Below the pieces are notes generated by a model. That model was not told where the DNA came from. It worked only from the letters and a program-made list of their open reading frames with translations, and did no database searches. A program made the position numbers and the translations under genes. From the NCBI GenBank assembly GCA_038320345.1, contig JBBQED010000001.1, positions 124,001-188,000 of the forward strand: DNA of 64,000 bases. Reading direction: 5' to 3'. The stretch comes from JBBQED01 sp038320345. GTDB lineage: Bacteria > Bacteroidota > Bacteroidia > AKYH767-A > OLB10. Positions 35,326 through 44,827 of the stretch are shown one piece after another (position 1 is the stretch's first letter; each line of letters opens with the position of its first letter).

Positions 35326-37629
35326 ATGCGCGCTCCCGGTAGCCTTTCTCATCTGTTGTACCCTCTTCGAAAAAGATGGTATCTAGTGATGATCTGCATT
35401 GCAGTGTCCTGCATCATTGCCACTCGTTATTTATACATGGTTACGCCAGTATATCAAGCTAATGCTACATTAAAGATTGAAGATCCTCAACAGGGGGTTG
35501 CCAATTCAAATTTATACCGTGATTTTGATGTCTTTAAAACAAATACTAAAGTTCAAACAGAAGTAGAAGTATTAAAATCAAGATCGCTTTTTGAAAAAGC
35601 ACTTGAACGACTAGATTTTTTTGTAGAATATTATAAAGAGTCGGAAATGCGGAAGGAAGAAGTCTATCATGACACGCCTTTCACTGTGGATTTCAGAATT
35701 TCAGACTCTTCTTTTTATATGCAAGATTATGCATTTAAATATGAAGAAGGAAATAAATTTAAAATAGTTTACAAAGTCAACGGGACAGAGATCGAAAAAG
35801 CCGGAGTATTTGGAAAGGAAATGTGTGACCGAGGTGTATGTATAACGCTACATAAAAATGAAGGAATTCTTCGTTATAAATCGAATCAATATCTAGAACA
35901 ACCTTGGAGCTTTGCCGTGTATTCCAAGAGTGCTTTGAGTAATAAAATGATGAACCGTGATTACCTAGTGAAAGCGGTTGATAAAGATGTAAATATTATT
36001 AAAGTATACTATTCACATCCTATTCAAGAAAAAGCGGTGCTGTTGGTAAATGCTGTTGCAAAAGCTTATATTGATTTAGGGATTGAAGACAAACAAGATA
36101 TTGCTGGAAACACTGTCGATTTTATCAATCAGCAACTTGCCATTGTAAGTGCTGAACTTGAAGCTGCGCGCGATGCATTAAAAACTTACCGCATTAAAAA
36201 TGGTATTGTAAATCTGCAGCAAGAAACAGAAACCACCTACAAAACATTAGGTCAACTAGAAGTCCAGAAGATCGATATTAACATGCAGTTGTCGGTTCTT
36301 GAAAACCTAAGCGACTATCTCCGAAAAAATAAAGAAATTACACTTACAGGACCTGAATATGGAACAGTAGTAGATGAACTATTTACAGAAGGAGTTTCCA
36401 AACTGAATAGTAGAATCCGTGAAAAAGAAGAATTACTCAGAAAATTCACCGCTGAAAATGATCGTGTTAAATCTGCAACTGCGGATATCGGTCAGATGCA
36501 GACGTATTTGATTGAAAGTGTAAACAACACACGTCGCAAATTACTTACGAAGCAGGATGAGTTATATTTTGCCATAGAAGAGGAAAAAGGTTCTTTCAAT
36601 GGTGTTCCTGAAAAGGAAAGTACGATGCAGGAACTTACTCGTAATTACTATTTGTATGAAAAAGTGTATAGTTTCTTAATTGAAAAACGTACCGAAGCAA
36701 TTATTGCTCGTCAGGTAAATGTTTCGTTCAATAAAGTTTTAGAGGCCGCTACATTGCCATTAGAAGCAGTATCTCCCCGTGGACAAATGGTTTGGGGAGT
36801 AGCTTTATTCTTAGGATTAGTTATCGGAATTGCTTTTGCCTTTTTGCGTCACTATTTGAAACCCTCTGTAAATGCTCCAGAAGATTTCGATATGGAAAGT
36901 ACGATTCCAGTAATCGGACAGATCGTGAAATTGAAAAAGAATGAGCCTGCTTACCAAACTTTCACCGCCCTGAGTACACGAATATTAATGAATCAGCCTG
37001 CAGGGAAAAAAATGGTGATTACAATTACTAGTACACGAAGTGGCGAAGGGAAATCATTTATTGCTACTAATCTTGCGCGGACGCTGGCTGCTATGGACAA
37101 GAAAGTTTTGTTGATCGATCTCAATACACATAAGCCCACTCTTGGAGAATGGTTTGATGCGAGAGGAACAGAAGGGATTAAAGAAGTATACACAAAGCAT
37201 ATTTCTATCCAGGATGTTATTCAGCTAACTTCAATACCCAATCTAGATCTCGTTACTTGTGGAGAAGATGAATCTCCAATAGGACATCTTTTGGCAACAC
37301 AAAAAACAAAAGATATGTTGGATGAATTACGTACTCAATATGATGCTGTAATCATCGATACTCCAGAAGCAGGAGAATATACTGATGCTGTTCCTTTTAT
37401 GAAGTGGAGTGATCTCAATCTCTATGTGGTAAGAGCTGAAGGCGGCGGCACTGAATTAGTGGCTAATGCTGAAATGGTGAAAGAAGAATATCGCTTATCA
37501 GAAGTGTACTTTGTTTTAAATGCCATGAAAGAAAAACGCAACCATACCGGTTATATCAAACCAGCCAAACAGAAAACCGCAACGGGCAAGCGTAGTACTC
37601 CTCAACTTAGCAATCTGTTTGTCTGGTAA
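35326..37629 (+). CDS. Wzc-like polysaccharide co-polymerase with degenerate tyrosine-kinase domain
   Basis: A 767-residue inner-membrane protein. A Wzz domain with two transmembrane helices (about 17-35 and 485-505) flanks a large periplasmic coiled-coil region, including a GNVR-type segment. The cytoplasmic ATPase domain has Walker A (SGEGKS, residues 572-577) and Walker B (AVIID, Asp678). Walker A' reads LLIDLNTHKP, with Asn600 where BY-kinases have the second Asp. The C-terminus has a single Tyr rather than a Tyr cluster. It controls chain length and export with the Wza-like protein; autokinase activity is doubtful. Confidence 0.92.
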   Translation: MRAPGSLSHLLYPLRKRWYLVMICIAVSCIIATRYLYMVTPVYQANATLKIEDPQQGVANSNLYRDFDVFKTNTKVQTEVEVLKSRSLFEKALERLDFFVEYYKESEMRKEEVYHDTPFTVDFRISDSSFYMQDYAFKYEEGNKFKIVYKVNGTEIEKAGVFGKEMCDRGVCITLHKNEGILRYKSNQYLEQPWSFAVYSKSALSNKMMNRDYLVKAVDKDVNIIKVYYSHPIQEKAVLLVNAVAKAYIDLGIEDKQDIAGNTVDFINQQLAIVSAELEAARDALKTYRIKNGIVNLQQETETTYKTLGQLEVQKIDINMQLSVLENLSDYLRKNKEITLTGPEYGTVVDELFTEGVSKLNSRIREKEELLRKFTAENDRVKSATADIGQMQTYLIESVNNTRRKLLTKQDELYFAIEEEKGSFNGVPEKESTMQELTRNYYLYEKVYSFLIEKRTEAIIARQVNVSFNKVLEAATLPLEAVSPRGQMVWGVALFLGLVIGIAFAFLRHYLKPSVNAPEDFDMESTIPVIGQIVKLKKNEPAYQTFTALSTRILMNQPAGKKMVITITSTRSGEGKSFIATNLARTLAAMDKKVLLIDLNTHKPTLGEWFDARGTEGIKEVYTKHISIQDVIQLTSIPNLDLVTCGEDESPIGHLLATQKTKDMLDELRTQYDAVIIDTPEAGEYTDAVPFMKWSDLNLYVVRAEGGGTELVANAEMVKEEYRLSEVYFVLNAMKEKRNHTGYIKPAKQKTATGKRSTPQLSNLFVW

Positions 37630-37635
37630 ATATTT

Positions 37636-38898
37636 ATGCAGCTTTCTATACCGTTACCAAAACGTCTGTTGCGGAACACTACGTTGTTAGTGTATGCTGA
37701 TCAGGCAGTGGTGAGTGGATTTAGTTTTCTTTCAGGTGTTGTACTGGCACGTTACCTTGGAGTCCAGGGGTTTGGAGTTTACAGTATCGCATGGTTAGGT
37801 GTATTGATTGCAAGTAGCATCAATCAGCCTTTCATCATTGCACCCATGCAAACTTTAAGTGGCAAAAAATCACCGGAACAACAAAGTCATTATCTACAAG
37901 CACTTGTTTTTAAACAACTTCTTTTTGCTGCATTAATGGGATTGCTTTCTTTCATCACTGTTATTGTGATGAGTTATGTGTTAAGCGATTGGAAAGTTGA
38001 TAGTATTCGAATTGCATTTCCCTTAGCCGTTTTTTCCTTCTTACTGCAGGATTTCTTTCGGCGCTATTTCTTTGTTAAAGGAAAACCACATAAAGCCATT
38101 ATCATTGATACTGTTGCCTATGGTGGAGTATTACTCAGCGCATTCTGTATTCACTTCGTTAGAACGATGGATGCGCAATTTGTTTTGTTGCTCACTGCAG
38201 TATTTTTTCTATACGCTTCATTGATTGGGTTATGGTCACTGGATCGTTTGCATTTCGATTGGAAAGAAATAAAAAGTGTAGTACTTGAACATTGGGACTT
38301 TAGTAAATGGCTTACAGCAACGGCATTACTACAATGGTTTTCAGGAAATCTATTTATCATTGCTGCTGGAGCCATTATGGGACCAAGAGCAGTAGGTGCA
38401 ACTCGAATGGCTCAGAATATTGTAGGCATTACTCATGTTCTTTTCTTGGCCATGGAGAATATTATTCCAACCCGAGCAGCTAATTGTTTGCGCACCGGAG
38501 GAAATGATATGATGTTCCGTTACCTATGGAAATTTACGTTGCAAATGGGGATGATTACTTTCACTTTACTCGCATTAATTGCAATCTTCTCCAAACAGCT
38601 GATCACTGGATTCTACGGTCAGGAATTTGCCTCTTATAGTCATATTCTGATTGGATTTTGTGCACTTTACGTAATCGTATTTTTAGGATATCCACTCCGT
38701 TATGCTATCCGCACACTCGAAAAAACTCGGCTAATCTTTATTTCATTTATTGCTAGTTCAACATTTAGTATACTTAGTGCTTATCCGATTATCAAAACTT
38801 TTGGTCTTTTTGGTGTAGTTGCTGGATTGATGGCCACGCAGCTGATCACACTTGGGATTTACATTTATAGTTTGAGAAAGGAAATGAAGCATTTATAA
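37636..38898 (+). CDS. Oligosaccharide flippase (Wzx-like)
   Basis: A 420-residue inner-membrane protein with about twelve hydrophobic segments, beginning QAVVSGFSFLSGVVLARYLGVQGFGVYSIAW (shown in part: FLSGVVLARYLGVQGFGVY), the usual start of MATE-like polysaccharide flippases. It should translocate the lipid-linked repeat unit. It follows the co-polymerase gene by 6 bases. Confidence 0.9.
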   Translation: MQLSIPLPKRLLRNTTLLVYADQAVVSGFSFLSGVVLARYLGVQGFGVYSIAWLGVLIASSINQPFIIAPMQTLSGKKSPEQQSHYLQALVFKQLLFAALMGLLSFITVIVMSYVLSDWKVDSIRIAFPLAVFSFLLQDFFRRYFFVKGKPHKAIIIDTVAYGGVLLSAFCIHFVRTMDAQFVLLLTAVFFLYASLIGLWSLDRLHFDWKEIKSVVLEHWDFSKWLTATALLQWFSGNLFIIAAGAIMGPRAVGATRMAQNIVGITHVLFLAMENIIPTRAANCLRTGGNDMMFRYLWKFTLQMGMITFTLLALIAIFSKQLITGFYGQEFASYSHILIGFCALYVIVFLGYPLRYAIRTLEKTRLIFISFIASSTFSILSAYPIIKTFGLFGVVAGLMATQLITLGIYIYSLRKEMKHL

Positions 38899-38990
38899 GT
38901 TATCTTGAAGTTAACATTTTCTGTAATTTAAATGGTAATGTTCCCACCAAGAAACCTGCAACCAAAAATTAGCTTTATCGTATAAGGGTC

Positions 38991-40115
38991 ATGCCCCTCC
39001 AAAAAATCATCCACTTAGTATTGGGAAAAGCCAATCCTAACCGAATGAATGGTGTGAATAAGGTAGCACATAATCATGCTACTTATCTGCATCAGTTGGG
39101 AAAAGATGTAGAAATTTGGGGGATCACGAAAACTCCCGGAGGAGAAATTTTTCCACGAGAGTTTCCAACAAAATTATTCCGTACCCAACCCATCTTCAGA
39201 TCAATTGATCCTGCATTAATGGGCGCTATCGCCAGGCTTCCAAAGAAAACTATTTTTCATATCCACGGCGCTTTCATTAACGATTTCTATAAAGTTTCTC
39301 GCTTACTTAAGGAAATGAAAATCCCTTATGTTTATACTCCACACGGTGCATTTAATGCTATCGCTTTGGAAAAAAATAAGTGGATGAAAAAACTTTACAT
39401 CCAACGGTATGAAAAAACCATGCTTAAAGATGCGAAAAAAGTTCATTTCCTTGGGCTTAGTGAATACGAACACATGAGTCGGATTTTAAAACTCAACAAT
39501 AGAATAATTGTACCTAACGGTCAGAATTTTGGAGAGCTTGAATTTGACTATCATGTCATGAACCGTAAACATAGCCCAGTCTTCGGATTCTGTGGTCGAC
39601 TTGATATTTATTATAAAGGGCTTGATCTTTTATTGGATGGATTTGCTGGATATCTCAAAAAAGGTGGCAAAGGTGAACTCTGGCTCATTGGTGATGGACC
39701 GGATCGACCTACGCTGGAAGAACAAGCGAAGCTATTGAAAATTACAGATCGTGTTCTCTTCATGGGAGCTCGGTATGGTAAAGATAAACTTAACAGAATT
39801 TCCAATATGGATATATTCTGTCACCCTTCACGATCAGAAGGTTCACCTACTGCTGTGCTTGAAGCGGCTGCATTAAAAATTCCGCTCATGATAAGTACCG
39901 CAACAAATGTGGGAGCAATAATTGAAGAACGAGGTTGTGGTTTGCATCTGCATCATACCACTGCAAAAACTATAGAGAAAGCATGTTTTACTTTTGAGAA
40001 GTTGTATGAAGAAGGTAAACACAAAGCGATGGGTGAATGCGCTGCAAAAATGGTACGTGAAGAATTCGATTGGTTACATATTGCTGCACAACTTGTAGAA
40101 ATATACGATAACTAA
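38991..40115 (+). CDS. Glycosyltransferase family 4
   Basis: A 374-residue cytoplasmic GT-B enzyme. The N-terminal Gly-rich acceptor loop (NRMNGVNKVAHNHA) and the donor-site segment SRSEGSPTAVLEAAALKIP, with the E-x7-E pattern, are clear. HIHGAFINDF and YTPHGAFN are typical of exopolysaccharide GT4 enzymes. Sugar specificity is not readable. A -7-like TAGCTTTA precedes it, but it is probably part of the main transcript. Confidence 0.92.
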   Translation: MPLQKIIHLVLGKANPNRMNGVNKVAHNHATYLHQLGKDVEIWGITKTPGGEIFPREFPTKLFRTQPIFRSIDPALMGAIARLPKKTIFHIHGAFINDFYKVSRLLKEMKIPYVYTPHGAFNAIALEKNKWMKKLYIQRYEKTMLKDAKKVHFLGLSEYEHMSRILKLNNRIIVPNGQNFGELEFDYHVMNRKHSPVFGFCGRLDIYYKGLDLLLDGFAGYLKKGGKGELWLIGDGPDRPTLEEQAKLLKITDRVLFMGARYGKDKLNRISNMDIFCHPSRSEGSPTAVLEAAALKIPLMISTATNVGAIIEERGCGLHLHHTTAKTIEKACFTFEKLYEEGKHKAMGECAAKMVREEFDWLHIAAQLVEIYDN

Positions 40116-40128
40116 ACAGTCATCCTCC

Positions 40129-41433
40129 ATGCGTAACCGAGTCCTTTATAAAAATCCCGCGCCCAACCTGCGACTCTTCGTTGTGTTGATTTTGGTTTTA
40201 CGCATTATCAGTTATTTTATGCTTTCTGAGGATGTTAGTATTACTCAAGCATTAAAAGCAGGACTTCGGGTAGGCCTAACCGTTACGGTGATTTCAGCGT
40301 GCATCCTTCAACAATTTAGTGATAAGAAACCACATTACAAGTATTCATATCCTCTACCGATGTGGTTATATGGAGCCTATCTCCTTTTCGGTACGCTCTC
40401 TCTATTATGGACTACTTCGGTGAATAGTTCTGTTGTACAACTCGCAATGGATCTGGAAGGATTTGTATTTGCTTTCTTTTTTATGCGGATGGTATTAGGA
40501 TATCAATGGCAATATCCTGGAGGATATTTCGATCTGCCAAAAGTCATGGCTCCTGCTATCTCTACTATTGCTATTGGTTTTTTTATTGGGATGTATATCA
40601 ATCCTGATTTATTCTATCGCTTAACACATGGAGGTTCCGAAGCAAGGCTGGGAGGCTTCATTATTAATCCTAATGAATTAGGAATGCTATTAGTAGTTGG
40701 ATTTGCTACACTCCTTCCTTTACTTCAAAAAGATGGAAGATATAGAATCAGTAGGATCATACTCATCATCGGTTTAATGTACCTCGTTGTTTTAACAGGA
40801 TCAAGATCTTCCTTTGCAGGGATGATGCTTGTACTTGCTGTGTACGCTGGTTATCATCAGTCGAAATATTTAAAATTTGTTTTAGGAGGTGCGATTGCTG
40901 TTATGATTCCCGCTATTGGTTATTCTGTTTTCGTAAAGCAAGGCGATGTACAGGAAGTAATGAATATGACAGGAAGAATACCCTTCTGGAGAGATCTCTT
41001 AACTTATAATTTTCCGAAGGAACCTTGGATTGGCTATGGATACATGCGGATTGATTACAGTGATAAATTTGAATCACTCAACGCCTATGCTGGTGCAATG
41101 ACACATAATACTTTTCTACAAGTGTTGCTAGGCCTAGGATTAGTTGGATTGCTCATTGTATTCGCACAACTTAGTACTTTTTTTCATGCTTTGAGGAGTC
41201 ATAAAAATAAAATGTTGAGTCAGCAAGCTGCGCTGATTTTTATTCCTATTCTCATCAATTCCTTCACTGAATTCGGAATTTTCGGAGAAACCAATTACGG
41301 CATTCTATTTTACCTCTTCTTAATTTTTTCTCTAAGCGTAGAACCTGTTAAGGCTGGTTCACGTATAATCGGGCGACCTGATACAAATGCAAAACAGCCC
41401 GATCTTTCTTTCCGACCTGCAACTGCTGCGTGA
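40129..41433 (+). CDS. O-antigen polymerase/ligase-like protein (Wzy candidate)
   Basis: A 434-residue multi-pass inner-membrane protein. The Wzy_C/O-antigen ligase pattern is seen in GSRSSFAGMMLVLAVYAGY and in the late HNTFLQVLLGLGLVGLL segment after a periplasmic loop (GYGYMRID). It probably joins repeat units for the Wzx/Wzy pathway. Its 3' end overlaps the next gene by 47 bases in a different frame. Confidence 0.88.
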   Translation: MRNRVLYKNPAPNLRLFVVLILVLRIISYFMLSEDVSITQALKAGLRVGLTVTVISACILQQFSDKKPHYKYSYPLPMWLYGAYLLFGTLSLLWTTSVNSSVVQLAMDLEGFVFAFFFMRMVLGYQWQYPGGYFDLPKVMAPAISTIAIGFFIGMYINPDLFYRLTHGGSEARLGGFIINPNELGMLLVVGFATLLPLLQKDGRYRISRIILIIGLMYLVVLTGSRSSFAGMMLVLAVYAGYHQSKYLKFVLGGAIAVMIPAIGYSVFVKQGDVQEVMNMTGRIPFWRDLLTYNFPKEPWIGYGYMRIDYSDKFESLNAYAGAMTHNTFLQVLLGLGLVGLLIVFAQLSTFFHALRSHKNKMLSQQAALIFIPILINSFTEFGIFGETNYGILFYLFLIFSLSVEPVKAGSRIIGRPDTNAKQPDLSFRPATAA

Positions 41434-42745
41434 ACTTTTTGCTCCTCAGCGATCGCAACTCGTGATTTATGATCCTTTTGAGCGGCTTACTGGTTATAAA
41501 CAACTCAGTTTTACACTTACTGAATCCCCTCTAAAAGATATTCCTGCAACTGTATGTTATGCTGATCTCTCGGAAATAGTTCGCTTAAGCATTAACGCCG
41601 ATCAGGATTTTAGCACCCTTTATTACATCAACAATCCAGATGGAACAATCAGATGGATATATCCTGCCGAAGGGAAAAAAGCCGGATACCTCTCTCTGTA
41701 TAACACTGGAACTTGGAAAGGTAGAATTTATAGAAAAGTTTCAGAATTAGCCTGGACTTTCGGACAAGCTAAAAGGTTAGCATCAGGAATGATCCTATTG
41801 CAACAAAATCTCCTAGAATCAGTAAAAGAAAGATACCAAATCGTTGAAAAGGAGGAAATCTCTTTTTTCATGGGGACTAGAGGGGAAACTCGAAAGGTAG
41901 TCATGGAAATTCATCAGGGAACTTCAACAGTTGGATTCGTAAAAATACCCGTTACTGAAAAGTCAAGTGAATTGGTAAAAAATGAATGTGATATGATTTC
42001 AGAGCTCGGCAAATATGATTTCAGTACGTTAAGTCTTCCTAGGATTTCAGGAAAAGTGACTGGAACTGCACGTATCAGCAACGTTAAACCTGCCTTCACG
42101 ATTCCTGCAGATCGTATCACTGCCATTCATGTGAGAGCAATGGCAGAGCTGTACGCACTGAGTCATGAACGAAAGGCTATTACTGAAACAGCTGCTTGGA
42201 CTAGTATCACCAATAACATGGAGTGGATGAAGCGTGAGTTGCTCTTCACTAACGGTATGGACGCTACGAAAACACGTCGTCTAATTCATCTTTTGCGCAA
42301 ATTATTCAATACTCTTCCTATTGGCGAGTCCGTAGCAGTTTCTGTTTCACATGGTGATTTTACCCCGTGGAATATGTACTGCGATGAACAACGTCTTTAT
42401 GTGTACGATTGGGAGCTTGCCAGAAATGGAATTCCGATGTTGTTTGATCTCTATCATTTCACATTTCAATCGACGATACTTCAACAAAGAAAAGATTATA
42501 AGGCTGTAAAAGATAGTATTCAGAAATGGTCGCAAACACCTTTAGTTAAGCAGTTATTCCATAAATATAAAATCAATCATTCGCTTCACTTACGCTTGTA
42601 TCTTTTATTTACTGTAAGTCATTATATCCGCCAATACATCGGGGAAAAGGAAATATTGACACAAAGTCATTGGATGATTGATGCTTGGCTTCAAGCTCTG
42701 GAAGATTGTATCAACAGTGCAGAAAATTCTATATCCAACGCATGA
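41387..42745 (+). CDS. APH-like kinase-fold protein of the polysaccharide locus
   Basis: A 452-residue cytoplasmic protein. The C-terminal half is a phosphotransferase (aminoglycoside/choline-kinase fold): H322-GDFTPWN is the catalytic loop and YDWE (Asp341) the metal-binding motif. The N-terminal ~170 residues match no domain I recognise but contain NPDGTIRWIYP. It overlaps the polymerase gene by 47 bases and the next gene by ATGA, so translation is coupled. It may phosphorylate a sugar, polyol or lipid substrate of the locus; the substrate is unknown. Confidence 0.75.
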   Translation: MQNSPIFLSDLQLLRELFAPQRSQLVIYDPFERLTGYKQLSFTLTESPLKDIPATVCYADLSEIVRLSINADQDFSTLYYINNPDGTIRWIYPAEGKKAGYLSLYNTGTWKGRIYRKVSELAWTFGQAKRLASGMILLQQNLLESVKERYQIVEKEEISFFMGTRGETRKVVMEIHQGTSTVGFVKIPVTEKSSELVKNECDMISELGKYDFSTLSLPRISGKVTGTARISNVKPAFTIPADRITAIHVRAMAELYALSHERKAITETAAWTSITNNMEWMKRELLFTNGMDATKTRRLIHLLRKLFNTLPIGESVAVSVSHGDFTPWNMYCDEQRLYVYDWELARNGIPMLFDLYHFTFQSTILQQRKDYKAVKDSIQKWSQTPLVKQLFHKYKINHSLHLRLYLLFTVSHYIRQYIGEKEILTQSHWMIDAWLQALEDCINSAENSISNA

Positions 42746-44046
42746 ACCAACGTAAAGAGTTTATACGTTATTTCTTTACTGCCATCAATACATTCGATTA
42801 TGTATTGTTGAAGTATCTTCATGCATCATCTGATGATATTCCCGAAACTTCGGATATCGATTTGTTGATCCGTAAGAGTGAGTTGTCTGGAATTCTTGAC
42901 CTTATCCGTAAAGGTCCCAAACCCGAACGCATAAACCTTCACCGGAAATCCTTCGTCACCTTTGTTAGTCTGGTTTTTGCAGATGGAAGCTATCTGGAGT
43001 TAGATCTGATACATCGTTTTGAAAGAAAAGGGATCATTTATTTGAACGCCGCAGAAGTGCTGAAAAGCTCAGAGCGAAATGCTGAAGGCATGAAAGTTCC
43101 TTCCTTGCATCATACATTTGAATACATCATTCTCTTTAGTCTTATCAATAAAAGCAGTGTCCCTCAAAAATATCAACAGTATTTGGCTGCTCTTAGTTTT
43201 GAGGAGCGTGCTGGTATTTTCGGCTATATCTGTAGTAAATATAAACTTCATCTGAATACTCTCGATGAATTATACGACCCATCTCTACGAGAAACAAAAA
43301 AAATTACGACACGCATACTTCAGTTCCCAATAAATAAAGGATTTTATAAGTTTTTTCATCGAATTCGTTACCTTGGTGATTTGAGTTCCGACTTCATCGG
43401 TGCACGAGGAATTACTGTTACATTTAGTGGTGTTGATGGTGCTGGGAAATCCACGATCTTAGAAAATGTCAAAGTAACCCTACAGAAAAAATACAGACAA
43501 AAAACGATTGTATTACGGCATCGTCCTTCATTACTTCCAATTCTGAGCGCGTTTCGCTATGGGAAGAAAAATGCGGAGCAGAAAGCTACTCAGAACCTTC
43601 CTCGTCAGGGGAATAATTCCAGTCAACTGGGTTCTCTCTTTCGTTTTCTGTATTACTATACTGATTATCTCGTTGGACAGTTTTACGTGCATTTCCGTTA
43701 TACCCTGAGAGGATATAATGTATTGTATGATCGATATTATTTTGACTTTATTATCGACTCCAAAAGATCAAATATTATTCTTCCAAAGAGATTTCTTAAA
43801 GCCTGTTATTACTTCGTCTTCAAACCAAATGTGAATGTATTTCTTTATGCTCCTGCTGAAATTATACTTAGCAGAAAGCAAGAAATGAGTGAAGGGGATA
43901 TCAATCAACTAACTGCACAGTACAAAGAACTCTTTGAGGATCTAGGTAAAAATAATAAGCATCATCATTATCTCGTGATAAACAATACCGACCTAAATAA
44001 AACTCTTGATCTTGTAATCAAAGAGTGCATTTCGGCAGCAATCTAA
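42742..44046 (+). CDS. Nucleotidyltransferase-like/thymidylate kinase-like fusion
   Basis: A 434-residue cytoplasmic protein. The N-terminal half resembles the nucleotidyltransferase fold (SDIDLLI, Asp38 and Asp40, and LELDLIH further on). The C-terminal half is a P-loop domain of the thymidylate kinase type: TFSGVDGAGKST (residues 227-238), DRYYFDFIID and LYAPAEIILSRKQ, with a lid region after it. The start is fixed by an ATGA overlap with the previous gene. In a polysaccharide locus a nucleotide-synthesis role is unlikely; phosphorylation or activation of an unusual sugar is more plausible. Confidence 0.8.
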   Translation: MNQRKEFIRYFFTAINTFDYVLLKYLHASSDDIPETSDIDLLIRKSELSGILDLIRKGPKPERINLHRKSFVTFVSLVFADGSYLELDLIHRFERKGIIYLNAAEVLKSSERNAEGMKVPSLHHTFEYIILFSLINKSSVPQKYQQYLAALSFEERAGIFGYICSKYKLHLNTLDELYDPSLRETKKITTRILQFPINKGFYKFFHRIRYLGDLSSDFIGARGITVTFSGVDGAGKSTILENVKVTLQKKYRQKTIVLRHRPSLLPILSAFRYGKKNAEQKATQNLPRQGNNSSQLGSLFRFLYYYTDYLVGQFYVHFRYTLRGYNVLYDRYYFDFIIDSKRSNIILPKRFLKACYYFVFKPNVNVFLYAPAEIILSRKQEMSEGDINQLTAQYKELFEDLGKNNKHHHYLVINNTDLNKTLDLVIKECISAAI

Positions 44047-44071
44047 AAAAATTCATCATAACTTATACAAC

Positions 44072-44827
44072 ATGAATCGTAATCGAATTACTCCTCCAAA
44101 TCAGCACAATGTAACTTCAAGTTACAAGCATCCTGTTATCGACAAACTTCTGGGTCGCACAACTCTGGAATGGGAATGTGATAATGGTACCAAAGAACAG
44201 TTGGTTGCAAGCTTGCGCTTTACAGATTATGAAGGAAATTTCCCTTCGCTTTATAGTGTAGCGCGCTTGCCTTATATAATGAAAACATATTTGCAGGCAC
44301 GCAAGTCTCCAATGATGAAAAATCCGGTACCGTTTATCGTATTGGATGCTATCAAATATTTAGATGGATTAATTCGCCCAGGAATGAAAGTTCTGGAATT
44401 GGGTGGTGGGAATAGTTCCCTTTGGTTTCTTGACAAAGGTGTAAACCTGACGACTTACGAGCATGATGTTCAGTGGGCTCAGATGGTTTTACAAAAAGTA
44501 AAAGGAAACCCTGGGAAATATCATCAAGAAAGATTTAATCTACGGGTAATGCAAGGTGAGGAAACGATCAATGATTTACAGAGCCTTGATGATCATACTT
44601 ATGATATTGCACTTATTGATTGTATGAACGATTTCACGCGTCGCAATGATTGTATTCGTGCTGCCATGAAAAAAGTAAAACCAGGAGGATGGCTCGTTCT
44701 TGATAACAGTGATAATCCTGTTAACTGGTGCGGTGCTGAATTACTCGAAGGAAAAGAAATGCATCGCTTCTCAGGATTTTCTCCTATGGCATTCTTTGTT
44801 TGTCAAACTACTTTCTGGAAAATGTAA
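44072..44827 (+). CDS. SAM-dependent class I methyltransferase
   Basis: A 251-residue cytoplasmic protein. VLELGGGNSSLWFL is the SAM-binding motif I, DIALIDCMNDF and PGGWLVLDNSDN follow in the usual order. Members in polysaccharide loci methylate sugars. The last base of its stop codon is the first base of the next start (TAATG), so the two are coupled. Confidence 0.88.
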   Translation: MNRNRITPPNQHNVTSSYKHPVIDKLLGRTTLEWECDNGTKEQLVASLRFTDYEGNFPSLYSVARLPYIMKTYLQARKSPMMKNPVPFIVLDAIKYLDGLIRPGMKVLELGGGNSSLWFLDKGVNLTTYEHDVQWAQMVLQKVKGNPGKYHQERFNLRVMQGEETINDLQSLDDHTYDIALIDCMNDFTRRNDCIRAAMKKVKPGGWLVLDNSDNPVNWCGAELLEGKEMHRFSGFSPMAFFVCQTTFWKM

